In this document: positions 51,129 through 60,450 of the stretch, piece after piece
How the letters are laid out: every line of letters starts with the position of its first letter
Numbering within the stretch: position 1 is the stretch's first letter
DNA from: JALHFZ01 sp963674625
GTDB lineage: Bacteria; Synergistota; Synergistia; Synergistales; Aminobacteriaceae
Direction of reading: 5' to 3'
Length of the DNA stretch: 64,000 nucleotides
Assembly: GCA_963674625.2 (NCBI GenBank)
Contig: CAXXXO010000004.1
Span: forward strand, 1,488,001 to 1,552,000
Translations under genes and position numbers: made by a program
Notes under the pieces: model-generated
Database searches by the model: none
What the model was told of the DNA's origin: nothing
The model's input: only the letters and a program-made list of their open reading frames with translations

Positions 51129-52514
51129 GTGTCGCCCCTCTTTATCGGAAGCGCTCTCGGCATCCTGGTCCTCTTCTTCTTTTACGGCCTCTTTTTCTCC
51201 GGCACGGCGTCCTCATCTTCCGAATACTCTGTGGCCTCGCGGAAGGCAACCGCCGGAGGGGTCTCCGGGGTTATCCTCGGCGCCCTCGTGGGAGGCGGGT
51301 CCACCGTGGGGACGGTGCAGCTCGCCTATACCTGGGGGCTGTCCGCCTGGTGGTTTACCCTCGGAGGGGGTATCGGCTGCCTCATCATGGGGCTGTGGTT
51401 CATTCAGCCCCTGAGACGCACCCGGCTTGTCACCCTTCCCCAGTTTCTCGGCAGCCATTTCGGACCTTCCATGGCCCTTCTGGGCGCATTCTCCTCGGCT
51501 GCGGGCTCCTTTCTTTCCCTCATCGCCCAGTTTCTCGCCGGAACGGCCCTGCTCGGCTCAGTCTTTCCCCTTCCCCTCTGGGGGAACGTCCTCCTTCTGG
51601 CAGGGCTCATCCTTGCCTTCGCCTGGGGAGGAGGAATCAAGAGCTTCAGCCGTCTTGGCTGGACTAAGATTCTCTTTCTCTACGCCGTGATGATCCTCTG
51701 CGCGGGAAGAGCACTTCTCCAGGGGCATACCCCCGGTGTTCTGGCGGCCTCCCTTCCCTTTGACCCCTTCTTCAATATTTTCGCCCGGGGAGTGGGAAAG
51801 GACCTTGGAGCCTTCACCTCTCTTCTCGCCGGAGTCCTCTGCGGCCAGATCTACATCCAGGCCGTCTATGCGGCGTCAAGCGACGCTACCGCCCGCAAGG
51901 GGTTTCTCCTGACCTCCCTGATCACCCCACCTCTGGGGCTTCTGGGGGTATGGATCGGCCTGGCCATGCGGAATTCAGGCGTCGTGGTGGAGGGAGCCCA
52001 GGCCCTTCCCTTCTTCATTCAGACCTACTTCCACCCCCTGCTGGGCGGGTTTCTCTGGACGGGGATCCTGATCACGGTACTCGGCACCTCCGTGGGGATC
52101 ACCTTTTCTGTGGCCACCAACCTCACGCAGGACATCTACCTAAAGACCCGGAGGGCGGCGGACATCGACGACGCCCGTATCCTCAGGGTCAGCCGCATGA
52201 TCGTTCTGCTCGTGGTCGCCCTCAGCGGTACGATAGCCCTCGGAGCAGGGCAAACGCTGATCCTCTCCTGGGCGTATGTAGGAATGGGGATCCGAGGAGC
52301 AGGCATTCTCGCTCCTCTCTGTGCGGCGGTCTTCCGTCCGGGGATACTCACCCCGCGCTTCAGCTTTCTTTCAGGCGCGGGAGGTCTTGCAGGCGTGTTT
52401 TTCGGCGCTCTTTTTCTGAAGGGGATCGACCCTCTTTTTTCTGGTCTCGCCCTCTCCGGCGTCATCGCCCTCGCGGGCATGAAGGTCGGAGGAAAGGGCC
52501 TTCCAAGGAAATAA
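51129..52514 (+). CDS. sodium:solute symporter family transporter
   Basis: A 461-residue membrane protein with about 13 helices of the SSS (LeuT-like) family. The SSS-type segments are SEYSVASRKATAGGVSGVILG in the helix-1 region, GGGIGCLIMGLWFIQPLR and the Na+-site-like VGITFSVATNLTQDIYLK. It imports an organic solute with sodium. GTG is the start, after AGGGGA. Its substrate is not readable; it stands between an exporter operon and an epimerase gene. Confidence 0.9.
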   Translation: MSPLFIGSALGILVLFFFYGLFFSGTASSSSEYSVASRKATAGGVSGVILGALVGGGSTVGTVQLAYTWGLSAWWFTLGGGIGCLIMGLWFIQPLRRTRLVTLPQFLGSHFGPSMALLGAFSSAAGSFLSLIAQFLAGTALLGSVFPLPLWGNVLLLAGLILAFAWGGGIKSFSRLGWTKILFLYAVMILCAGRALLQGHTPGVLAASLPFDPFFNIFARGVGKDLGAFTSLLAGVLCGQIYIQAVYAASSDATARKGFLLTSLITPPLGLLGVWIGLAMRNSGVVVEGAQALPFFIQTYFHPLLGGFLWTGILITVLGTSVGITFSVATNLTQDIYLKTRRAADIDDARILRVSRMIVLLVVALSGTIALGAGQTLILSWAYVGMGIRGAGILAPLCAAVFRPGILTPRFSFLSGAGGLAGVFFGALFLKGIDPLFSGLALSGVIALAGMKVGGKGLPRK

Positions 52515-52541
52515 TATGAGCAGAACGAAAGGACTTCGTCC

Positions 52542-53534
52542 ATGACGACAGCTTATGAACGTACCCGGCAGATTCTACTTTTCCGTCCTCGGAACTGGCT
52601 TGTGACGGGAGCTGCAGGTTTCATCGGCTCCCATCTCGCCGAAACCCTTCTCACCCTCGGCCAGACCGTGACGGGGCTCGACGATTATTCCGCAGGACGG
52701 ACCGAAAATCTCGCCCCCTTTCTGAACCGCCCTTCCTTCACCTTTTTCGAGGGGGACATCCGCTGCCCTGCCGACTGTGAACGGGCCTGCGAAGGGGCCG
52801 ATGTGGTGCTGCACCACGCTGCCCGGGCGTCAGTTCCCTGGTCGGTGGAACACCCGGCCGAAACCCACGAAAACAACGCCGCGGGTTTCCTCAACATTCT
52901 CGAAGCCGTGCGGAAGCAGGGACGAGCCCGGGTGGTCTACGCCTCCTCGAGCGCCGTCTACGGCGACCTGCCGGGCCAACCGAAAAAGGAGGATGATCCC
53001 CTCTTTCCCTTTCTCTCTCCCTACGCCCTGTCGAAAAGGATGAACGAGGAGCATGCAGCCCTCTACGCCTCCCTCTACGGCGTTCCCTCCGTCGGGTTCC
53101 GGTATTTCAACATCTTTGGTCCCCGGCAGGACCCGAAGGGCCCCTACGCCGCGGTGATCTCCCGGTGGATGAGCGACCTGGGGGCGGGCCGAAGGATCAC
53201 CATCTACGGCGACGGAGGAAGCACGAGGGATTTCTGCTCCGTGGCCGATGTGGTGCAGGCAAATATTCTTGCCGGCGTCACGGAAGACCCCGATGCCCTC
53301 AATCAGGTTTACAATATCGGAAGGGGGGAGCCCATCGATCTTCTCTCCCTCGCGGAACTCATGGGCAGGGTTCTCTCAAGGGACCCCCGTCCTGTATTTG
53401 AACCCTTTCGAATAGGAGATATTCCCCATTCCTCTTCGTCCATCGCGAAGGCCCGGCGCCGTCTCGGATTCGAGCCACGGCTCTCCCTTGAAGAGGGGCT
53501 CCGGGAGCTTGCGGAGGAGGAGACGCTCCAGTAA
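52542..53534 (+). CDS. UDP-GlcNAc/Glc 4-epimerase-like protein (WbpP/TviC family)
   Basis: A 330-residue extended SDR. The N-terminal extension (YERTRQILLFRPRNWLVTGAAG) and the overall pattern match WbpP/TviC, UDP-N-acetylglucosamine 4-epimerases. Key features are GAAGFIGSH, the catalytic Ser in ASSSAVYGD, and YALSK with the active Tyr and Lys; RYFNIFGPRQDPKGPYAAVI follows the family closely. It supplies UDP-GalNAc or similar for surface polysaccharide. It starts 27 bases after the symporter and precedes the broken metallophosphoesterase. Confidence 0.9.
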   Translation: MTTAYERTRQILLFRPRNWLVTGAAGFIGSHLAETLLTLGQTVTGLDDYSAGRTENLAPFLNRPSFTFFEGDIRCPADCERACEGADVVLHHAARASVPWSVEHPAETHENNAAGFLNILEAVRKQGRARVVYASSSAVYGDLPGQPKKEDDPLFPFLSPYALSKRMNEEHAALYASLYGVPSVGFRYFNIFGPRQDPKGPYAAVISRWMSDLGAGRRITIYGDGGSTRDFCSVADVVQANILAGVTEDPDALNQVYNIGRGEPIDLLSLAELMGRVLSRDPRPVFEPFRIGDIPHSSSSIAKARRRLGFEPRLSLEEGLRELAEEETLQ

Positions 53535-53611
53535 AAGGCGCAGCCCCTGCAGAACAGGAACGCCGGAGGAAAAGCCGGAGTCATTTCCTGAACAGACAGC
53601 GATTTTGAAAG

Positions 53612-54812
53612 GTGGCAAAGGCAATGCGGCAGAACTACCTGTTGTTTCTCTCGGTCTATTTCGCCATATACGGAGGACTGCACCTCTTCGTTTATTTCCG
53701 TCTCCGGGGTGCCGTCGGGCCCGGATGGCGCTGGACGGCCCTCTTTTTTCTTCTCTCCCTGGCCATGGTGGCGGGCTCGCACCTGCTGTGGGTCCTCGAC
53801 CTCGGAGATATGCCCCGGCTTCACAAGGTGCTGGCTTGCATGGGATACTGCTGGATGGCCTTCATCTTTCTGGTGTTCGCGATTTTTCTCGTTCTCGACG
53901 TCCTGAGGATAGTGCTGTGGGCCGTGGACTCTCTCTTCTCCTCCGGCTTCGGCGGACTGCTTGCCTCTCCCGGCCTGCGCTCGATCCTTGGCAGTGGGCG
54001 GTGCTCTTCTCATCTGCATCATCGGGGTGGTACGGCGCCCAGGATATCCGAACCGTCCATCTCACCCTCGCCACTCCGAAGCTTCCCCGGGGAACGGAGC
54101 GGGTCCGCATCGCCCAGCTTTCCGATATTCATCTCGGCTGGATCGTCCAGGAGGAGCGACTGTCCTCCATGCTCGAGGCCGTGAAGGCTGCGGAGCCCGA
54201 TATGCTTGTCATCACGGGAGATCTCGTGGACAGAGAAATGCAGCTCTTCGAGTCTGAGACAGAACTGTTCCGGCAGCTTCGCCTTCCTCATGGGCATCTT
54301 CGCCGTGACGGGAAATCACGAATACTACGCCGGGGTGGACCAGGCCCTGGCCTTCATGAAAAATGCTGGCATGCGGGTGCTTCGGAACGAAGCCCTCCGG
54401 GTCGGAGGCATCGTATCATCGCCGGCGTTGACGACCGGACGGCAGCCCGGTTCGGCCTATACTCTCCGCCCGGAGGAGGAGATCCTCAAGAACCTTCCCG
54501 CCAGCCGGTACGTGGTGCTGCTGAAACACCAGCCGAAGTATCGATCCTTCCGCAGTCGGCCTCTTCGATCTGCAGCTTTCGGGCCATACCCACGGCGGCC
54601 AGATCTGGCCCTTCTACTGGGCGACCCGGATGATCTACACCTACGCTTCGGGGCTTCGGGCAGTCGCCCCCTCGGGCGAGAGCGGCCAGGCCTCCGCCGG
54701 TGCCCGCCGGGAGAGCAAAATTTATGTCAACCAGGGAGCGGGGACCTGGGGTCCTCCCATCCGGTTTCTCACCCCCCCCGAGATGACGGTAATCGACATC
54801 GTTAGGGAATGA
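53612..54812 (+). pseudogene. membrane metallophosphoesterase (YkuE/YaeI-like) with about five frameshifts
   Basis: All parts of a roughly 399-residue protein are present but in different frames: N-terminal membrane helices (frame of 53612), the phosphoesterase motifs SDIHLG and GDLVDR (shifted), GNHEYY, then AGVDDRTAARFG, then LKHQP, and finally GHTHGGQIW and YVNQGAGTWG. Shifts occur near 53965-54000, 54292-54294 (GGG), 54410-54416, 54469-54471 (CCC) and 54538-54542. The summed indels (net +1) give exactly 400 codons. The codons between shifts are intact. Either a recently decayed gene or clustered sequence errors. The intact family hydrolyses phosphodiesters or lipid intermediates such as UDP-diacylglucosamine. 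Confidence 0.85.
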
Positions 54813-54842
54813 TCGGACCTGCAGTCAAGAGAATGACCGCAC

Positions 54843-54873
54843 AAAAAAAGGACCCCTTCAGGGGCCCTTTTTT
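54843..54873. terminator. bidirectional terminator
   Basis: AAAAAGGACCCC-TTCA-GGGGCCCTTTTT forms a stem with one mismatch and has A and T runs on both sides. It follows the phosphoesterase stop by 31 bases and adjoins the minus-strand ORF at 54872. Confidence 0.8.
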
Positions 54874-55039
54874 ATGCGGCCAGATCAAAGGTGTTCTCAT
54901 TCTTCTTCGTGTCCTGCATAGCGGCAAGAGCGTTTTTCTGATTGTTCCAGTTTGACCATATCGGCCGTTCGTTCTTGTTCCGAAGCTGGTTTAAGATATG
55001 CAATAACACAATATGCTGTAAATTATAAGTAATTTGCAT
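54872..55039 (-). CDS. 55-codon ORF or gene remnant
   Basis: The minus strand has an ATG-led frame of 55 residues whose C-terminal half (from ILNQLRNKNERPIWSNW) looks like normal protein and whose TAA abuts the terminator hairpin. The N-terminal half is in AT-rich DNA without a ribosome site. It may be the tail of a deleted gene. The AT-rich stretch 55040-55249 beyond it contains nothing I can name. Confidence 0.35.
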   Translation of the reverse strand: MQITYNLQHIVLLHILNQLRNKNERPIWSNWNNQKNALAAMQDTKKNENTFDLAA

Positions 55040-55249
55040 ATGCTTTTATGAATTCTATATGAAATAACATTTCATAAACAATACAATACACCTGCAAATA
55101 TAGGATATATTTATATTGTTTGAACTATTTCAGTGATAATTTATTTTGAAAGAAGAGCTGAAAAGGGCGGAATGGGAAAAATGATATTGAGGGAGTGGAA
55201 TTTCCCCGAAGAGCAGCAGGGGAACGGGGGAACTGGTGATACCTGAAGT

Positions 55250-56652
55250 TCAGCTGTCTCTGCAGTAGTCGTCCTGCAGCCGGACTATATCGTCTTCGCA
55301 GAGATATTCTCCGATCTGAACTTCGATGAGTTCGAGAGGGCGGGCCTCCCGGTTTTCGAGGCGGTGAGAAATACCCGTGGGAATGAAGGTGCTCTCCCCC
55401 TTCGGAGATGGTCAGTCTGCTGCCGTTCATGGCGACCGTCGCACTCCCCTGCACCACGACCCAGTGTTCGCTTCTCCGGAGGTGATACTGAAGGCTCAGG
55501 CGCTTGCCGGGATCCACGACGATATGCTTTATCTTGAAGCGTTCTCCCGCGAAGATGATCCGGTAGCGTCCCCACGGGCGCACCACTTCAGGGGCCTCCG
55601 AGGTCTCTTTCCGCCCGAGGAGTTTGAGTGCCGCCACGACCTCCCGGACCTTCTGGGAGCTTCCCCGGGGGGCCACAAAAAGGGCGTCGGCCGAGTCGAC
55701 CACCAGGAGATTTTCAAGATCTACCCCGACAAGGAGGCGCTCTTCGGAAAAAAGAAGGGTGTTGCTGGAACCGAAGGCCATGGCATCTCCGGAGAGAACG
55801 TTTCCCTGCCCGTCTTTTTTCCTGATTTCATAGAGAGCGTCCCAGGAGCCTACATCCGACCACCCCGCCTCGAGGGCGACCATGGCGGCTTTCGAGGATT
55901 TCTCCAGAACGGCGTAATCGATGGAGACGGACGGGAGGTTATCAAAAACCTTCAGAAAGGCATCATATCCCCGGGAGGCCGGTTCGCCGATTTCGGGCGC
56001 CCATTGGAGCAATTCGTCGAGCATGTCCTGAATTCGAAAAAAGAAACATCCCCCCGTTCCAGAAGTATCCTCCTTCATCGAGATAAAAGGCAGCCCTTTT
56101 CCTGTCCGGCTTTTCCACGAAAGAGTCCACGAGGGCAAAAGCGCCTTTTTCCTCCCCCCTGCGGATGTAGCCGAACCCCGTCTCGGGAGAAGCCGGAGGG
56201 ATTCCGAAAACCGCAATGTACCCCTGCCGTGCAGCAATACATGCTTTTTCCACCGATTCTCCGAATTTTTTCACGTCCGCGATCACGTGATCGCTGGGGC
56301 AGACAAAGGCGAGGTCGCTCCCCCGGGCTCCTCCGTATTTAAGGAGATGAAGGAGGGCAAGAGCAATGGCGGGAGCGGTATTTCTGGCCAGGGGTTCTTC
56401 GATTACGCTCTTTCGGACGATGGGAAGCACCTGGGAGGCCTGGTGAAAAGTCAGCGCACCCGATTTTCGACCCGTGACGATGCTGATGCTTGAAGCGTCA
56501 GAGATTGAAGAAAGCCGCCTGAGGGTCTCCTGAAGCAGGGATCCATCACCCTGGAGGTTCAGATACTGTTTGGGCAGCTCCTCCCGGGAGAGGGGCCACA
56601 AGCGAGTTCCGCTTCCGCCTGCGAGAACGATGGAAAAAAGAGTGGCTTTCAT
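55250..56652 (-). pseudogene. manC: mannose-1-phosphate guanylyltransferase/isomerase with two +1 frameshifts
   Basis: The frame from ATG 56652 (GGAGG upstream) encodes the nucleotidyltransferase domain: LAGGSGTRLWPLSREELPKQ, the EEPLARNTAPAIA and GFGYIRRG motifs. At six A (56037-56042; six T on the coding strand) the frame shifts to RIQDMLDELLQWAPEI and on to VEKSSKAAM-type and RPWGRYRIIFAGERFKIKHI of the isomerase domain. At five C (55396-55400) it shifts again to the end (GEYLCEDDIVRLQDD). Removing one base at each run gives 466 residues, the normal ManC/AlgA length. It makes GDP-mannose, the precursor for gmd at the window end. Confidence 0.9.
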
Positions 56653-56884
56653 GGGAAATCCTCCGGAGAAAAAGGCTGTAAAACCGATCGGGACGAAGCG
56701 TGCGTCCTTGACCGGCTCATTCAAAGAAGATACCATACCTCCAGTGTTTTTGGATATGTTCCCGAAAGGTATTTTCATTCCCCGGGGGATTTTCAGGACG
56801 GAAGATTCAGGAGAGCTTTCTCTTTTTTGAAAAAAACCTTCGGAAGCATACGGAACAGCGAAAGAGACCGCAGGAAGGAGCGTC

Positions 56885-57655
56885 ATGAATCCGGGACTTC
56901 TTTTCGAACTCGCCAGGCGGGATTTCACCGAACGGTATGCCGGCTCGATCCTCGGCATTCTCTGGATGTTTTTATGGCCTCTCGTGATGATCGCGATCTA
57001 CACTCTCGTCTTTTCGAGGGTTATGGGGGCGAAGCTCCCGGGCATATCCTCAGTCTACAGCTACAGCATCTACCTTATCGCCGGAATTCTTCCCTGGACG
57101 GCCTTCGCCAATACCGTGTCCCGCTCGTCAACGGTATTTGTCGATAAGAGGCACCTCCTGACGAAGCTGCAGATTTTTCTGCCCCGGCTACCGTTGTACG
57201 TTGTCCTCTCCGAGACGGCGACTTTCGCGGTCTCCCTCGCTTTTTACCTTCTCTTCCTTCTGCTTGCCGGAGCGGGGGTCTCGTGGCGGGCCCTTTTTTT
57301 CGTCCCCTTTGTCTTCGCCGTACAGCAGATCTTCGCCTATGCCCTCGGCTTATTTTTTGCCGTTCTCAATGTCTTCGTCCGGGACCTCCGGGAGTTCGTG
57401 GGAATTCTGATCCAGGTCTGGTTCTGGATGACCCCTATCGTCTATATGAAATCCCTGGTGCCTGAATTCGCCCAGTCTCTTCTCCTGTGGAATCCTGCCG
57501 CTCTCTTTATCGAAGCCTACCAGGACATCTTTTTCTTCCAGCGGCTGCCCGATTTCCGCTCCCTTCTGGCGCTGACCCTCCTGGGGCATCTGCTCCTCGC
57601 CCTGGCCTACTTCGTCTTCAAACGGCTCGAAAAAGATGTGAGGGACTTCCTGTGA
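56885..57655 (+). CDS. wzm: polysaccharide ABC exporter permease (Wzm)
   Basis: A 256-residue ABC-2 permease with six helices. The family start is FELARRDFTERYAGSILGILWMFLWPLVMI, with RDF and YxGSxLGxLW motifs typical of Wzm/TagG, and DLREFVGILIQVWFWMTPIVY before the last helices. It exports undecaprenyl-linked polysaccharide across the inner membrane. The ATG follows AAGGAG. The gap 56653-56884 between manC and wzm holds divergent promoters I could not place. The next gene overlaps its stop. Confidence 0.93.
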   Translation: MNPGLLFELARRDFTERYAGSILGILWMFLWPLVMIAIYTLVFSRVMGAKLPGISSVYSYSIYLIAGILPWTAFANTVSRSSTVFVDKRHLLTKLQIFLPRLPLYVVLSETATFAVSLAFYLLFLLLAGAGVSWRALFFVPFVFAVQQIFAYALGLFFAVLNVFVRDLREFVGILIQVWFWMTPIVYMKSLVPEFAQSLLLWNPAALFIEAYQDIFFFQRLPDFRSLLALTLLGHLLLALAYFVFKRLEKDVRDFL

Positions 57656-57888
57656 TTCTTTCAGCCGCCCTTCTGGGATTGTCCCTTTTTCTCGCCTGGA
57701 GAGGGATCCGGGGAACTTTCAGGAACTCGAAAAGGGTTATGATTCTTCTCTTTGCCTCGTGGCTCTTTTTTTCGTCATTTTTCCTGCTCATGGACCAGCT
57801 TTCTTCAAAGGTCCTTTCCCGGTCCTCCGGTGCTTCGCAACGCACCCGCCTTTCCGAATCCTCAGCCGGGAAGGAGAAGGCGGCCTGA
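57652..57888 (+). CDS. 78-residue membrane protein between wzm and wzt
   Basis: A GTG (57652-57654) overlaps the wzm stop (GTGA) and opens a 78-residue frame ending one base before the wzt ATG. It has an N-terminal helix (ILSAALLGLSLFLAW), a short basic loop and a second helix (MILLFASWLFFSSFFLLM), then a Ser/Arg-rich cytoplasmic tail. Wzm and wzt are normally adjacent, so this is an insertion of an unrecognised gene. Tight coupling at both ends suggests a subunit of, or assembly factor for, the exporter. Confidence 0.65.
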   Translation: MILSAALLGLSLFLAWRGIRGTFRNSKRVMILLFASWLFFSSFFLLMDQLSSKVLSRSSGASQRTRLSESSAGKEKAA

Positions 57889-57889
57889 A

Positions 57890-59152
57890 ATGATCCGGGT
57901 GGAAGGGCTGACGAAGGTCTTCAAAATCTATCCCGCTCCCTCGGCAAGACTGAAGGAAATACTCCTGCGCCGGTCTTTTCATACGGTACATACCGCCCTC
58001 GATTCCGTATCCTTTTCGGTGGAGGATGGCCAGACCCTGGGGATTATCGGTCCCAACGGCGCGGGAAAATCCACCCTCCTCAAGCTGCTTTCAGGCATCC
58101 TCCTTCCAGACCGGGGGTTGATTTCCATATCCGGGAAAGTCACGGGGCTGCTCGAGCTGGGTACGGGATTCAACCCGGAGATGACGGGGCGGCAGAACAT
58201 CTTCATGAACGGTCTTCTGCTTGGGATGGACAAGGATGAGATTCGGTCCAGGGAAAAGGCGATCGTCGCCTTTACGGAGCTCGAAAATTTCATCGACAAC
58301 CCCCTGAAGACTTTTTCCTCCGGAATGGTCATGCGTCTCGCCTTCGCCATAGCCTATCACGCAGAACCTTCCTGCTTTCTTGTGGATGAAGCTCTTTCAG
58401 TGGGAGATGCCCATTTTCAGCAGAAATGCATGAAAGCCATACGAAAGTTCAAGGAGGGAGGCGGTTCCATTGTATTCGTCTCCCACGACCTGAACGCGGT
58501 GAAGCTGCTCTGCGAGAAATCCATCCTCCTGTGGGAGGGGCGGATCGTCGAAGAGGGCGATCCCGAAAAGACCGCCAACAGCTATAATTTCCTTCTCTCC
58601 AGGGCAGAGGAAGAGTCTCCCGGCTGGGATGGCGTGCTGAAGAGGGATTCCAGCGCAACGGACTACGGCTCCATGGAGGTGAGGATAACCGATGTCCGGG
58701 TCGCGGGAGAAGTCTCGGGCTCTCCGGTTGTCCGGTCCGGTGAAAGAACGGCAATCGACGTCTTTTTCACCGCTTTCGAAAAGAGAGACGATGTGACTGT
58801 GGGCATCATTATCCGGGATCGTTTCGGCCAGGATATCTTTGGAACGAATACCCTTCATTCGGGAATTTCCTTCCCCTGCGAAAAAGACTGCCGATACCGC
58901 TGCCGGTTCCTCATGTCGATGAACCTCGCACCGGGTAAATATTCCATATCGGCGGCGCTCCATACGGAGGATGTTCACTACTATGACTGTTTCAACTGGA
59001 AAGACAGGGCAGCGGATTTTGAGGTGGCGGGAATTGCGGGAAATTTTTTTATAGGACTTGTACGGCTGGAGCCGGATGTTTCCGTTGCCTGGGACAGCGA
59101 AAAAGAGAGGGGAGCGCTGTCGGAAGCGCCTCCGGAAAGGCTGATTCCATGA
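57890..59152 (+). CDS. wzt: polysaccharide ABC exporter ATPase with C-terminal carbohydrate-binding domain (Wzt)
   Basis: A 420-residue protein. ATPase motifs are Walker A GPNGAGKST (residues 54-62), the signature FSSGMVMRLAFAIA (SGGQ replaced by SSGM, as usual in Wzt/TagH) and Walker B CFLVDEALSVGD. Residues from about 270 form a beta-sandwich of the Wzt_C type, which in E. coli O8/O9a binds the capped non-reducing end before export. ATG 57890 is one base after the small membrane-protein gene. It overlaps the methyltransferase gene by four bases, coupling capping and export. Confidence 0.93.
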   Translation: MIRVEGLTKVFKIYPAPSARLKEILLRRSFHTVHTALDSVSFSVEDGQTLGIIGPNGAGKSTLLKLLSGILLPDRGLISISGKVTGLLELGTGFNPEMTGRQNIFMNGLLLGMDKDEIRSREKAIVAFTELENFIDNPLKTFSSGMVMRLAFAIAYHAEPSCFLVDEALSVGDAHFQQKCMKAIRKFKEGGGSIVFVSHDLNAVKLLCEKSILLWEGRIVEEGDPEKTANSYNFLLSRAEEESPGWDGVLKRDSSATDYGSMEVRITDVRVAGEVSGSPVVRSGERTAIDVFFTAFEKRDDVTVGIIIRDRFGQDIFGTNTLHSGISFPCEKDCRYRCRFLMSMNLAPGKYSISAALHTEDVHYYDCFNWKDRAADFEVAGIAGNFFIGLVRLEPDVSVAWDSEKERGALSEAPPERLIP

Positions 59153-60450
59153 CGGAGAAAAGTTTTTACCGGGCCTTTGAGGATCGCTGGCGCGGCTCCC
59201 GGGAGCTTGTCGCTTCCCGGCTGAAGGTCTATGTGCCTTTTCTTCTTCCCTTTCTTTCGCTTTATGAGAGACCTGCCCTTCTCGACCTCGGATGCGGCAG
59301 GGGGGAATGGCTCGAACTCATGGCCGGGGCGGGTTTTTCCGTTCTCGGAGCTGACCTCGATGAAGGAATGCTGAGCGCCTGCGCCGAAAGAAACCTGCCT
59401 GCGGAACGAAAGGATGCCCTTGCCGCCCTCAGGGAGACGCCCTCCGGAAGCCAGTGTGCCGTGACGGGGTTTCACATCGCTGAACATCTCCCCTTTGAAA
59501 TTCTTCTTGAAATCGTGAAAGAATCCATGAGAGTGCTCACGCCCGGCGGGCTGTTCATTCTGGAAACCCCAAATCCTGAAAATATCACTGTCGGCACGGC
59601 GGATTTCTATCTCGACCCGACCCACCTCCGGCCCCTGCCCCCCCGGCTTCTTGCCTTTCTGCCGGAATATTACGGGTTTGAAAGGACGAAGATTCTCCGG
59701 CTGCAGGAATCCCCCGACCTGATGAAATCGCGGGATTTTTCCCTTGGCGATATCATCGGTGGCGTAAGCCCTGACTTCGCAGTTATCGCCCAGAAAAAGG
59801 CTCCTTCCGGTGAGCTTGCCCTCTTCGACGGTCCTTTCGGCCGGGAATACGGCCTGACCATGGAGGTCCTGTGCAGCCGTTTCGATGCTGACCTCGAGGA
59901 CCGCCTTTCCTCCATCGAAGGCATCGCCGGGTCCGCCCTCGCCGAAGCGAAGCTGGCAGAAGCCGTGGCCGGAAGAGCCGGGGTCATTGCTGAACAGGCA
60001 AAGGCGGCTGCGGAAAAAGCAGAGATACGGGCGCGGAATGCCGAAAAAAGAGCTGCTGAAGCCGAAACACTGGCGAGGCATTCGGAGGCTCGGACAGCGG
60101 CAGCAGAGGAAGCCCTTGGAGCCGTCATGTCGAGCCGCTCCTGGCGGATGACCGCTCCCTACAGGGCTCTCGGGGATCTGGCCCGCAGAGGGAAGGAGAG
60201 GAGCGGAAAGATTATGGGATCTTCTCTGCTGAAGCTCCGGATTTTCATCCTGGCCCGTCCCTCCCTGAAAAGAGCGATTCTCCCTCTGGTGCGAAAATTC
60301 CCCGGGGCCGCTGCGCGTCTGAGGGGCTTTCATGAAAGATCCCTGGTCAAAGAAGATCCCTGCGAGGAGGGAAACCTCTCCGCCGGCGCCGCAAGAATCT
60401 GTTCGGAACTGAAAGCGGAGATAGAACGGCAAAAAGAGGAAAAGGAATAA
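59149..60450 (+). CDS. SAM methyltransferase with coiled-coil (WbdD-like chain terminator)
   Basis: A 433-residue protein. Residues about 40-190 form a class I methyltransferase (LLDLGCGRGEW at 44-54, AD in LGADLDEG, HIAEHLPF, ETPNPENITVGT). Residues about 240-335 are an Ala/Glu/Lys/Arg-rich heptad coiled coil. A segment SRSWRMTAPYRAL (about 339-351) follows. The order methyltransferase then coiled coil is that of WbdD, which caps O-polysaccharide chains and sets their length; the kinase domain of O9a WbdD is absent, as in O8. It overlaps wzt and the glycosyltransferase gene. Confidence 0.88.
   Translation: MTEKSFYRAFEDRWRGSRELVASRLKVYVPFLLPFLSLYERPALLDLGCGRGEWLELMAGAGFSVLGADLDEGMLSACAERNLPAERKDALAALRETPSGSQCAVTGFHIAEHLPFEILLEIVKESMRVLTPGGLFILETPNPENITVGTADFYLDPTHLRPLPPRLLAFLPEYYGFERTKILRLQESPDLMKSRDFSLGDIIGGVSPDFAVIAQKKAPSGELALFDGPFGREYGLTMEVLCSRFDADLEDRLSSIEGIAGSALAEAKLAEAVAGRAGVIAEQAKAAAEKAEIRARNAEKRAAEAETLARHSEARTAAAEEALGAVMSSRSWRMTAPYRALGDLARRGKERSGKIMGSSLLKLRIFILARPSLKRAILPLVRKFPGAAARLRGFHERSLVKEDPCEEGNLSAGAARICSELKAEIERQKEEKE

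Noticed and set aside
55250..56652. Programmed ribosomal frameshifting in manC
   Set aside because: Two separate +1 events at simple homopolymers without a slippery heptamer or following pseudoknot that I can see; slippage, decay or sequence error is simpler.
58981..60432. 483-codon antisense frame opposite the methyltransferase
   Set aside because: No known domain, full overlap with a recognised methyltransferase/coiled-coil gene, and no ribosome site.
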